DNA of 64,000 bases from Bimastos eiseni (lineage: Eukaryota; Annelida; Clitellata; Crassiclitellata; Lumbricidae), in the NCBI GenBank assembly GCA_959347315.1, contig OY365810.1, forward strand, positions 16,130,500-16,194,499, given 5' to 3'. Shown here in pieces: positions 23,046 to 32,305 of this stretch. Position 1 is the first letter of the stretch; each line of letters opens with the position of its first letter. The position numbers and the translations under genes were made by a program. The notes below the pieces were generated by a model. It made no database searches. It saw only the letters and a program-made list of their open reading frames with translations, and was not told where the DNA came from.

Positions 23046-23915
23046 CAGCGTTAATTTCGTTCACGAAGCTAGAACTAGAACTAAATTGAACTGCTGGTCG
23101 TTCACGAAAACGAAACGAGAATTGGAAAGAACTTAACAACTAGAACTAAATAAAAACGGAAAAGACTCTATGGGATAGAAACGAAAACGAAATTAAAATC
23201 CTGAACGAAAACTATAGAAATTACAAGTATCAATTTCTTTCCATCCATGCTAATTCAGGTCAAATCCAAAATGAATTAAAAAAGTTCAAATTTCTGGCAG
23301 CAAAGTTGAATGAACGAGGCGTAACTACTAAGTAGACATAATGTTGTTGTCACAATGGGAAAAATATCTAAGAAGAAATGGACAGATATTTTTCTGAGGT
23401 GACAAGATATCGCGGAGACAATACCTCTAGATCTGGTCCGAACAAAGGATGATTTATCCAACCTTATAGCGCCTCTACTTGAAGATCTTTTCATAGCTCC
23501 TGCCTTGCAAGCTAATGTTGAAAGGATCTTTTCTTTATGTTAACAGCAGGCAGACGCAACAGGATGTGATAATCTTTGAGAATGAGAGCTTTTCTTAGGC
23601 TAAATTTGAATGGGTTAGAAGAATACTCGATAAGCATCATTCCTAATAACTCTTGAATGAATGACGAGGGTCTGATTTATTGTGGTTCTCCAAAATGAGA
23701 TCGAAAGATCAGACAATTGTAGACTAAAAGCGTAACTAAAATGATTGGATGAATAAAAACTAAACTAAAACGGAAATGATTTCACGAATAAAAACTAAAC
23801 TAAAACTAAAATGATTTTCAGAAATTGAACTAGAACTAGAACTAGACTGAAATGAATTACACCAAACTAAATAGAAGCTAAAACAAAAATGATTTCTTGA
23901 ACGAAAATAACATTG
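23046..23915 (+). mobile_element. Internally deleted hAT element with 8-bp TSD
   Basis: The left end CAGCGTTAATTTCGTTCACG (23046 on) and the reverse complement of the right end, CAATGTTATTTTCGTTCAAG (ending 23915), form terminal inverted repeats. They are flanked by CGTAAATG (23038-23045) and CGTACATG (23916-23923), an 8-bp duplication with one mismatch. Both ends have A-rich subterminal repeats, ACTAGAACTAAA-like on the left and AACTAAAACTAAA on the right. Between them lies the decayed C-terminal part of a hAT transposase. Most of the transposase is missing. Confidence 0.8.
23395..23640 (+). pseudogene. hAT transposase C-terminal dimerisation domain, broken
   Basis: One frame carries LIAPLLEDLFIAPALQANVE followed by RIFS. 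After a one-base frameshift near 23540 another frame carries LTAGRRNRM and LRMRAFLRLN. These correspond to the conserved end of hAT transposases: the region before the dimerisation motif, then the SxxxERxFS-like block, then the TxxRRNRMxxxxLRxxxFLRxN block. Two adjacent stop codons near 23570 also interrupt it. The N-terminal BED finger and the RNase-H catalytic part are absent. Confidence 0.75.
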
Positions 23916-24481
23916 CGTACATGTATGACTCTACTTAACGAGCAAATTATGCAATATGTATATGTAAACCGTTGATGATAGTTAATTTATTGTGCTCTGA
24001 CTCATTTGAATTTTGTTCTGTGCGTCCTAAGTTCAATCTTTAGTTCAGAAATATGAACATTACAATAATGTTATGACAATCTATATATAGATCCAAAAAG
24101 CAACGGTTGGTTGATCATTCTATCGAATCGGTTGCTAGATGAACATCAAACGCAACCAAGTGTATAAGTTTGTACGCATAATTATATGTATACTTAGATA
24201 CATGCATGTATGCATGTATATATAGATGTACAATATGTAATGTATGCACAGATGAATGCATAGATAGGCCTAATGGCCTATAATACATCGGCGAAAGCAT
24301 GTATACACACACAAAACCAGCAACTCTGCTAATAATTTTATGCCTGTAGTCCAAGTTAACCCATAATATACTGCACTCGGCCACTAATTATAGGTCAACA
24401 TACACCCTTAATAACACCCGAAATTGTTTTTATTAGATGTTCTTGTAATAATGTGTGGAAGAACTACGAATGTAAATATTT

Positions 24482-24515
24482 CGTTCCGTCTCGTTCCGTT
24501 CCGTTCCGTTCCGTA
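24482..24515. repeat. (TTCCG)n pentanucleotide repeat
   Basis: About five TTCCG units followed by a degenerate copy. Confidence 0.85.
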
Positions 24516-24545
24516 ATATTTCGTTCTCTTATGCATTATTGTACT

Positions 24546-24882
24546 GGGTTCCCGTCCTGGGCTGAAGATTCTCGTCTTTGAAGAGGACTCTGTTGGTCGG
24601 AATCGCACCTATACCCCATATGTGTCGATGGGCGTAACGTTCTGTTGCACGCTTATGCAGCTGATCGATGAGAAGTAGTGCAGGGGCTGCTCAGAGATGA
24701 CCTGTAGCCCATCTTGCCTTCCCGTATCTTTGACCTTCCTCTTGCTACAGTCTCCGCATTTATCTCTGCTCATCAAATACATGTATCTTCAAATTGTCAT
24801 TAGAACCTTCATTTATATCGAACTGATGCTCTTGAGCGCAGCGTCGTTGTGAGGCCCTGCACTATATATTATGTCTTCCCAA
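24546..24882 (+). repeat. Large inverted repeat, left arm
   Basis: It pairs with 25883-26234 on the opposite strand with high similarity. Shared blocks include GAAGATTCTCGTCTTTGAAG, AACGTTCTGTTGCACGCTTA and GACCTTCCTCTTGCTACAGT. This arm lacks about 28 bases, near 24620, that are present in the right arm. Reading along this arm gives the same weak protein string in both copies (KILVFEEDSVGR), but stops interrupt it and I recognise no family. Confidence 0.85.
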
Positions 24883-25207
24883 TGTCTTCTTATTTAAACG
24901 TAAATTGCGTGATTACATTATAGCGCACTGTGCTATCAGAGTTTGATTTTGTCCATGTATATCTCGTAAAAATCTGATAAGTCAACTAGTTAAGTCAACT
25001 TTTTTCTTAAACAAACTTAGGGCTATTTATCATTACATCTGACAGCAGCGGGTGACCCTGATGTATAAAGGGACCACCGTCTCTTTAGGGTGTTGCTCCT
25101 TTCCCTATATTGCTCCCTCTCTATCAATCGACTGTTCATATATTATTACATGACTCGTGTAACTTACTCGCGTCCTTAATAGATTATCGGTGGACAATAA
25201 AACACTG

Positions 25208-25275
25208 GGTTATATATATACACATATATACACATAGATACATATATATAGTTATGGTTATGGCTTTATATATTT
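25208..25275. repeat. (AT)n-rich microsatellite
   Basis: TATATATACACATATATA-type sequence. Confidence 0.85.
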
Positions 25276-25494
25276 ATAATAATTTTCATTAATTTACTTC
25301 AAACCGATACACAATAGTGACAGTAGTATGATTACAAACGTCGTATGAACGGATGATCACATGGTATTACAAGTGTCAATTATAAGTGTGTGGCAGCCAT
25401 GCAAGGCGCTCATCACATGCTACATTTAATTTAGCCAACGCCGACTAGCGAATGAAAATACTGGTCAGTCTTTGCCCAAGGGAACTTGGTTGTC

Positions 25495-25725
25495 CATTTC
25501 ACTCGTACCACACCGATGCAACATGAGGTCTTTTCAGTGGTGGGCCCGACCATCTGGAATGGGCTCCCCCCCCCCCAATAGCTACACCTCGTGCCTATAA
25601 ATTTCTCGCCTGCAGTTTACTCTTCTATGAAATCCGTATTTTTCTGCGGTAATCAGACCGGGAGAGCCTCTGAGTAGATATCGTTAAGGGGCTCTACATA
25701 TATTATTGCTTTTCACGCTAGTGTG
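25495..25725 (+). mobile_element. L2-like LINE 3'-end fragment
   Basis: The sequence reads as the degraded C-terminal pattern VVGPTIWNGLP, matching SVVGPSTWNGLP in the LINE at 47490-47525. It then has the shared tail AGAGCCTCTGAGTAG and GGGGCTCTACATATATTA. A run of 11-12 C bases at about 25567-25577 replaces part of the coding sequence. It lies inside the loop of the large inverted repeat. Confidence 0.7.
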
Positions 25726-25882
25726 TTCTATTAATCTACGGTCCCACCATGCAGAGAGGGCCGTACGGACATACATGTATGTATGTCTGGATTGATGCAT
25801 TGTATGTATGTGTGAAGGTAAGGTATGCAGCTATGCATACATACATGCATAAATTATGTGCATGCGATGCATTAAGATACTT

Positions 25883-26234
25883 CATACATAGTGCAGCGCC
25901 TCAAAACGGTGCTGCACTCAAGAGCATCAGTTCGATATAGATCAAGGTTTCAATGGCAATTTGAAGATACATGTATTTGCTGAGCAGAGGTAAATGCGGA
26001 GACTGTAGCAAGAGGAAGGTCAAAGATACGAGAAGGCAAGATGGGCTACAGGTCATCTCTGCAGCAGCCCTTGCAATACTTCTCATCGATCAGCTGCATA
26101 AGCGTGCAACAGAACGTAACGCTCATCGACACAGTTGACTGAAGCATGAAGCTCCCTGATGTGGTATAGGTGCGGTCCCGACCAACGGAATCCTCTTCAA
26201 AGACGAGAATCTTCAACCCTGGACGGGAACCCGT
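25883..26234 (-). repeat. Large inverted repeat, right arm
   Basis: Reverse-complement partner of 24546-24882, separated by about 1.0 kb. The two arms read towards each other. A transcript through both could fold into a stem of more than 300 bp. The minus-strand frame at 26046-26282 is the longest uninterrupted reading of this unit and has no domain that I know. Confidence 0.85.
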
Positions 26235-26685
26235 GTATGACAGATGCGTATGATAATTATACGAAAGAAATAATGTATTCATTCTCTCGACTTTTATGTT
26301 TACATACGTGTTTATATGTTATGCTTAAATAAGGAAATGTATGGGCGCGCATAGTAACTCAGTGTGCGTCGTCTTCTGTGCATGATTGGCGTGTATATAT
26401 AGACCAAGGATTCATAGAAGCAAATGATGCCAACTCCGACATATGTCATTTCTAAGTACACGAATGTATGAGTAATGTTCTTCACTGGCATCACTTGAGA
26501 CATTTGGGAATACATGACACCAGTGAAACCACTATACAGTTGAACGATCTTTCAAGCTAAAGGATAGCAGCGCTTGTCTGGCGGTGCCTTGTTGGTAGCG
26601 CTCCGTCCTATTTAAGGGCTCTTTTACCCGGTTTCTGATATATCCTACCGTAGGGCCCTCCATTGGTCTCACGAGCTCGATCTTC
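26235..26685. other. Unassigned non-coding DNA
   Basis: No gene recognised. The segment from about 26575 may be the more divergent upstream part of the LINE fragment that follows. Confidence 0.45.
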
Positions 26686-26689
26686 GTTC

Positions 26690-26905
26690 AAACAGTACCG
26701 AGCCCTCTCGGTTGTGGGTCCCTCCATTTGAATGGGCTTTCGCTAGCGATAGGCCTGCGCATACTCCCTAGGAACAATCTACCAGCCCTCTAACGTACGT
26801 ACGTAGGCTCGAGTCTTTTTTGGTCGCAGCCTGGCTGAGAGCGCCTCTGAATAGGTTTCTTGAAGGGGCGCTTTATAAATGTTCGGAATGAAAGAATGAA
26901 GATGA
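26690..26905 (+). mobile_element. L2-like LINE 3'-end fragment
   Basis: It contains GGTTGTGGGTCCCTCCATTT, corresponding to the VVGPSxWNGL pattern, and ends GAGCGCCTCTGAATAG, GGGGCGCTTTATAAATG and then GAATGAAAGAATGAAG, like the tail of the longer LINE at 47615-47690. It lies about 260 bases from the receptor exon, probably in the first intron. Confidence 0.7.
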
Positions 26906-27099
26906 CGTTGTGATCTCATCGTATTTTATCTATGCGAATCTGCTTCCTTCAATCCATCTCCAATCTATCAAATGAAGCATTAGTCATTCATAGAAAGATG
27001 GGTCTAAATTGAAAGTGGAGTAGATAGCACACTTAGGCGCCATATAAATACTGTTACTAAATGACACATTAAGCGCTTCAATCAGTCTACTGACATTTT

Positions 27100-27150
27100 A
27101 TCTACTCATTTATGTAGCGCACTGAGAGGCCATTCAGTTGACGAAGTGCA
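27100..27150 (-). mobile_element. Possible LINE tail scrap beside the splice donor
   Basis: ATTTATGTAGCGCACTGAGAGG weakly resembles the reversed L2-like tail. It starts only about 13 bases downstream of the receptor exon's donor site. The similarity is short. Confidence 0.3.
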
Positions 27151-27162
27151 TCGATGAGAGAG

Positions 27163-27169
27163 ACGTACC
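27163..27169 (-). promoter_or_regulatory. 5' splice donor of receptor exon 1
   Basis: On the minus strand the sequence reads CTTCAAG|GTACGT, matching the U1 consensus closely. It leaves the frame in phase 0 after LRLFK. Reading past it gives a short unrelated tail before a stop, which supports splicing here. Confidence 0.9.
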
Positions 27170-27696
27170 TTGAAGAGTCGCAGCATATTAGCGACCATGA
27201 TGGAGACGGGGCTGGCTGCTGCTCCTATGACTCCAGCCACCGGGCGATGACGGGCTATCTTCGGCGGTCGACCATCGCTGCATTGGTACTCGTGTCCGTC
27301 AAGGGTCGACATGTAGGGCTTGATGAACTCGAGCGACTGTTCTAGTGCGTACGTATCCCGCAGGCAGGTGTCGAGTATGTGGACGCCGAGCGTGACGTCT
27401 GGAAGCAGCGTTGGGTCACGGTTGATTAGGTCGATGGCGTAGAGCATTGCCTCAACACGCTGGATGCCCTTCTCGGCCTTAATAGAGCCACATATCTCCC
27501 CACCGGTCCCCATCTCGTGCATAGGGAAGAGACCGCCGAAGATGATGTGACCGGGGATGATGATCGCCTTGTCCTGTTGGTCTGGGCTGACCTTCTCTTT
27601 TAACCCAACGCTCGTCACAACTCCGATGAATGCCCCAACAACACACAAGAACGAACTTCCGGTCAACATAGCCCTCGCCGTCGGCATTCTATACAT
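27169..27696 (-). CDS. Metabotropic glutamate receptor, first coding exon (partial gene)
   Basis: A class C G-protein-coupled receptor for glutamate; this exon encodes the signal peptide and the first lobe of the extracellular Venus-flytrap ligand-binding domain. The likely start is ATG at 27696 (alternatives at 27687 and 27669; the open frame extends upstream to 27852 without a better signal peptide). A hydrophobic stretch (FLCVVGAFIGVV) acts as signal peptide. Then come IIFGGLFPMHE, ICGSIKAEKGIQRVEAMLYA, LGVHILDTCLRDTYALEQSL and VSIMVANMLRLFK, all hallmark blocks of this family, with conserved cysteines in ICG, DTC and YQC. The two lysines in the SIKAEKG block and the PVSIMVANMLRLFK ending resemble group III receptors. 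LGVHILDTC also fits group II. The exon ends AAG|GTACGT at 27169/27168, a consensus phase-0 donor, where receptors of this family are usually spliced before IPQISYAS. Later exons were not seen in the window. Confidence 0.93.
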
Positions 27697-28947
27697 CGCC
27701 TGAGGATGGCTGTAAAGTAGGCTGCCTCTCACTATAGTTTGTCGCAGTGAATGTCTATCTATAATCGCTGAAACAATCAATTGAAGTAATGGCAACGAAG
27801 AGGATCCAATATACCTTAATTGTTGCTTTTGTTTAAGGGTTCTATGTAACAATGAAGAAATAGCAGTAGACTATCTTCTGTGTCGGTGGCATCAACCATC
27901 GGAGTAACAGATCGAATCTGCTCCATGAAAATCCATCATAACGGGTTCAACCTATGCAGGTCTTACATCAGCTTTGTAAGAATTTCTTTCTTTTCGGATT
28001 CAAACGACTTTCTTCTGGCATACGGAGCAAATCACCATTATCAATCAGATCGGTTGTTTGGAGGTCACTTCAATCAGTCATACTTTTCGATAACTCTCCT
28101 AGTTTGCACTTCTCGAATTTCCCACTGCTCGAAAACATTCCGCCATGATGAACTGCATTTCATCTCCAGACAGTCTTTGGAATAACCTCAGATCTTCTCC
28201 GATAGGGGAAACTTGCAACGGAATGGAGGAACATAGCTGTTCTGTGACGCAAAAGGAACACCGTCGGGCAACCTTAAAGCGACCTAAATAAACAGGCAAG
28301 AGTGTTGAAACAGAGATCAAATCACAATTTCTATCTTTATTTTGAATATTGACGACGTAATGGTTGCTGTCATTACAATAATTGCACCTCCAATTGGTTG
28401 ATTCAGCAGCTATTAATATAGCCTTCCGATGTGATTCAATCGCAATACGCACCGAGTTTGCGCTATCATAGACTCTGGTTTTACTAAACGATATGATTCC
28501 TCGTTCAACAATGTTTTTACATTGTATAGTAAATCACCGGTTCTTCTATCGCGTTCAATTGAACAACTGTAACAGATCGCACGCGTTGTTCATTGCTGTT
28601 CTTATTGCGATAGAATATCCTCTCATATTATTCCGTCATGTTACAAAGAAAGCGCAGCAGTAGTAGCAGCCGCGTCGTCATACGTACTGTAACACTCCTC
28701 CCATGTGATAGCATTAGTCGTTGGTGCGTGCACTATATGGAGGGCTTGGCTTGCCTGCTACCTGGAAACGACGACGATGGCGATCGACCGCGTCTACCAT
28801 AGATCTATCCATATGTACGACGTTCGTGTGGCGGATGGTGCGCTGCACAAAAGACGGCAAGGAGGGAGGGCGAAGGGGAAGGCAGCGATCTGACCACGGT
28901 TCCGTCCCATTGACTGGGGCTATGTATACCTTGGCTAAGAAGACGAC
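27697..28947. other. Upstream flank of the receptor exon
   Basis: Presumed 5' UTR and/or promoter side, upstream on the minus strand. I see no unambiguous TATA box, CpG island or upstream exon. Open frames at 27880-28185 (plus), 28099-28452 (minus) and 28705-28893 (plus) match nothing that I know. Confidence 0.45.
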
Positions 28948-29290
28948 GCAGGACGGATATAAGGACGAAGAAAGGACATAAGGACGAATAAAGTATACAC
29001 GGAACAGGGAAGGACATACTGGCAAAGAAAGATCACCTGGACGTAGGAAGGACATGCGACGAAGAAATAACGCATGAATGAAGGAAAGATATACGGACGA
29101 AGAAAGGATATAAGAATGAAGGAACAACATAGAGACGAAGATAGGACAAAGGACACCTGAAGGAAGGAAGGAAGGAAGGATATACGTACGGAGGAGAGAC
29201 ATACGGACAATGAAATGACGCACAGACAAACAAAATACTGAAAAATAAAAACAGACGAATGAAGGACAAATAAAAGACATACAGACGAAT
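28948..29290. repeat. Degenerate ~18-20-bp minisatellite (GGACATACGGACGAAGAA)
   Basis: The word pairs GGACATA and GGACGAA recur every 18-20 bases with drift, and GGAAGGAAGG is present near 29162-29180. It explains the 188- and 167-codon Ser/Phe-rich frames on the minus strand. Confidence 0.8.
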
Positions 29291-29350
29291 GTCGACCCGA
29301 TTCGCTTCGTGGCCTCATGATGTGGTCGTCTTCAGCTGTGTAAACGTCGT

Positions 29351-29402
29351 GTATATATATATATATATATTTGTGTGTATATATATACATATATATATAT
29401 AC
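29351..29402. repeat. (TA)n microsatellite
   Basis: Two TA runs around TTTGTGTGTA. Confidence 0.93.
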
Positions 29403-29567
29403 AGAGAGAGAGACTAAAGCTAACAAATGGTGAGACAATGATCAGAGTAGATGAACAAACAGACGAAGGAACGACCTCACAGGTAGAGAAAGAGATCAAT
29501 CGACATAGATCGATATAAACTGTCGATCAATTGATGTATCTAAACATCAACGCTCAAACAGACAAAC

Positions 29568-29571
29568 AGGC

Positions 29572-29622
<51 letters not shown>
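29568..29622. repeat. (CAGA)n microsatellite
   Basis: About 12 clean CAGA units. Confidence 0.97.
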
Positions 29623-30208
29623 TAGACAGCAAGACAGACATGATCACATGCATAGTTGCATACGGGTAGATGGCTAGAATGTAGATGTAAAGGCAGAGAA
29701 GAAACATAGAAACATAATATTATGTTATTTATTTTTTCCTTGTATTATGTCCACATGTGTGATCGAATTGATCCTAATATAAATCGTTTAGCCATTTGTA
29801 ACTATATTAACTGAAAAGGGAAAGCCCTGGCTGCAACAGCGGATTTCTCTTTCTGACAATCGGGTTCATTCATTCATTCATATTATTTACATGGAGCTTC
29901 TTAACCCTTTAACGACCAGCGTATACTGAAGTGTAAGGCATAATCAATAACGCTGGTCTTTAAAAGATTAAAGTTAAACTACTCGTAGGAGGTTGCTCCG
30001 TCGACTTCGGCGACTTAAACAAAAAATTCAGTTTTGAAATTTCTTGATCTGTGTTGAACTTGTTTTGCTTATAAGATTTCTGTTGTTGTTGTTGGGTCAA
30101 TAATCAGCTGGCCGGCTGATTGATTGATTGAGTGAGTGAATGATTGATTGATAGATAGGCAGATGATAGATAAATTAGTAGATAGATGGGTATAACTATA
30201 CAGATATA
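29623..30208. other. Unassigned non-coding DNA
   Basis: Short TTGTTG, ATTGATTG and GATA runs only. Confidence 0.5.
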
Positions 30209-31386
30209 TACAGGATGGGCCATTAAAAAGTAACCTCCTCCGTTTTTTGCTAATATTTCTGCCAAATGTAAAGATTAGTAAATGAAATTCTATAGGCGCT
30301 AAGCTAATTCATATTTACATACAAAATCCAAATTTGATTGAAATATTTTACACAGAACAAAAGTTGTATCACTTGTAGTGAGTGCAACCACTGATTATTG
30401 ATAGTCAAAAAACATATTACGCAGCAAAAAGTTACAAAAACGATTTTTTGAGGTCACATCTCAAGTAATTGTTTTTAAAAAAAATCATATTGTTTCGCAA
30501 TTTGATTCTACCACTAACAGCCACACATATTCTGAGTCTAATTGGCAAGTTTTATTGACCTGGTGAGAACCATTGCATTGGTGATAATTTACCCAGGGAC
30601 ACGATGAAAAGCGGCGAGGTTCGGATCTTCTTTGGCAAATCTTCTAACAGACGTGCGGCTGACGTGCAACTTTGCTTAAATACGCCGAGTACTGAGTTGA
30701 TTTCTGATGTCGCTATTCAGTGAGCAAATAAGTTCGTCAACATGCTCGATATTTGTTCGGGTGACTATAGATTTCTGTCTTCCGCTGCCCTTACGACTTT
30801 CCACCGCCCACTCCCTACGATTAATGCGTCCGCATATTTTTATAAGTGCCCAGCTGCAGTGATTTCAGAGTGAGCTTTGATTATAGCTTTGACCCCAGGG
30901 TCATGCTCATGATTCATGAAATGTCTGTATACGCATTTTATCTGTCATGGACACCTTGCCCATGTTTCTTTTGTTACAAATGCTATCATAAAACGATTAA
31001 TCGCCAAACATTTTTATTCGCCAATATAATCGACTGCATGCTTGCTAGATGACGTCAAACTGACTTCCAAATGCGATAATTTCCAGTTTCATTTCTCAAT
31101 AATAATAATTATGTAGTGTGCCTTATTACAACTACTTGAAATGCGACTTCACAAATTCGCTTTTTATAACATTTTGCGGCGATAAATGTTTTTTGACCAT
31201 CAAAAATCAGTGGCTGCACTCATTAAAAGTGATATAACTTTTTTCTTTTTTCCTGGTTTAGTCAATTTTGGCGGTTATATGCAAATATGAATTGGCTTCA
31301 ACTTGTACAATTTCATTTAATACTTTCTACTTTTGGCCGAAATATTAGCAAAAATCCCTAGGTGTTACTTTTTGGCCCACCCTGTA
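30209..31386 (-). mobile_element. mariner/Tc1-like element with long inverted ends, decayed
   Basis: The left end TACAGGATGGGCCATTAAAA and the reverse complement of the right end, TACAGGGTGGGCCAAAAAGT, match. The similarity continues for more than 120 bases (TTTTTGCTAATATTTC, AATGAAATT and AATTCATATTT recur in both). TA lies at both edges, as expected for IS630-Tc1-mariner insertion. Inside, the minus strand has a degraded N-terminal transposase segment. No complete catalytic domain remains in the ~1.2 kb, so the copy is inactive. Confidence 0.75.
30590..30800 (-). pseudogene. Mariner-like transposase N-terminal fragment
   Basis: The minus-strand frame contains RTNIEHVDELICSLNSD, then RNQLSTRRI, then a stop, then AKLHVSRTSVRRFAKEDPNL. 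This is the helix-turn-helix pattern of mariner/IS630-like transposases (xxNIxxVxxLI, a gap, STRxIAxxLxISxxSVxRIxKxDL). In-frame stops and the absence of the DDE/D triad make it a relic. Confidence 0.65.
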
Positions 31387-31440
31387 CATATATATACAAT
31401 ATTATACATATAGAATAGCTAGATGGGTCGAAAGATTGAG

Positions 31441-31453
31441 AGATATATATAGC

Positions 31454-31505
<52 letters not shown>

Positions 31506-31518
31506 CAGATAGACAGGC

Positions 31519-31551
<33 letters not shown>

Positions 31552-31555
31552 GCTG
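31441..31555. repeat. (GATA)n and (CAGA)n microsatellite
   Basis: A GATA array at 31451-31510, then a CAGA array to about 31552. It lies just outside the right end of the mariner-like element. Confidence 0.97.
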
Positions 31556-31613
31556 GCTAACCAGAAAGAAGGATGGATAGTTGGATGGATGGATGGATAG
31601 ATAGATGGATACA

Positions 31614-32305
31614 TTCAAACATACATACACACATACATGCCTACATACATACATACATGCATACATGCCTACATACACACACATACATAAATACATACGT
31701 ACATACATACACACATACATACATACATACACATACATACATACATGCAGAAATACATACATATATACATACATACATACATACATACACATACATACAT
31801 ACATACATACATACATACATGCAGAAATACATACATATATACATACATACATACATGCATATATACATACATACGTACAAACATGCCTACATACATACAT
31901 ACATACATACATAAATACATACGTACATACATACACACACGTACATACATACATATATACATACATACATACATACATGCATAAATACATACATATATAC
32001 ATACATACATATATACATACATACGTACATACATGCCTACATACATACATACATACATACGTACGTACATGCATACATACCTACATACATACACACATAC
32101 ATACATACATAATTACATGCATGTATACATACATATATGCATGCATACATACATGCATGCATACATGAATATATACATACATACATATTAACTTACATAC
32201 ATACATGCATGCATACATACAGACATACATACATACAAACATACATACATACATACATACATAGTGTACATACTATGAATGCCTGTATATATGTATGTAT
32301 GTATG
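31614..32305. repeat. (ACAT)n microsatellite, ~650 bp
   Basis: A very long ACAT tetranucleotide array with GCAT, ACAC, GTAC and ATAT variants. It has local higher-order copies: a block near 31743-31800, with TGCAGAAATACATACATATA, recurs at 31821-31860. All long frames through it are alternating His/Thr/Tyr or Cys/Met/Tyr/Val shadows. Confidence 0.97.

Noticed and set aside
26582..26660. A GGCGGTGCCTTGTTGGTAGC segment resembling a tRNA-type promoter, so a SINE head
   Set aside because: No matching B box was found at the right distance, and the downstream sequence is a LINE 3' end.
1..27168. Further exons of the glutamate receptor on the minus strand
   Set aside because: None of the minus-strand frames I examined carries the IPQISYAS, YDFFSR or seven-helix blocks. 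A short exon could still be missed by eye.
28714..29438. Overlapping 188- and 167-codon minus-strand frames with hydrophobic composition, resembling membrane proteins
   Set aside because: They follow an 18-20-bp degenerate minisatellite and an (AT)n run. The hydrophobic look comes from the antisense of a GA-rich repeat.
31358..32168. Long open frames (238 and 187 codons) on both strands
   Set aside because: They are shadows of the (ACAT)n tetranucleotide array, with Tyr/Met/Cys/Val or His/Thr/Ile/Tyr periodicity.
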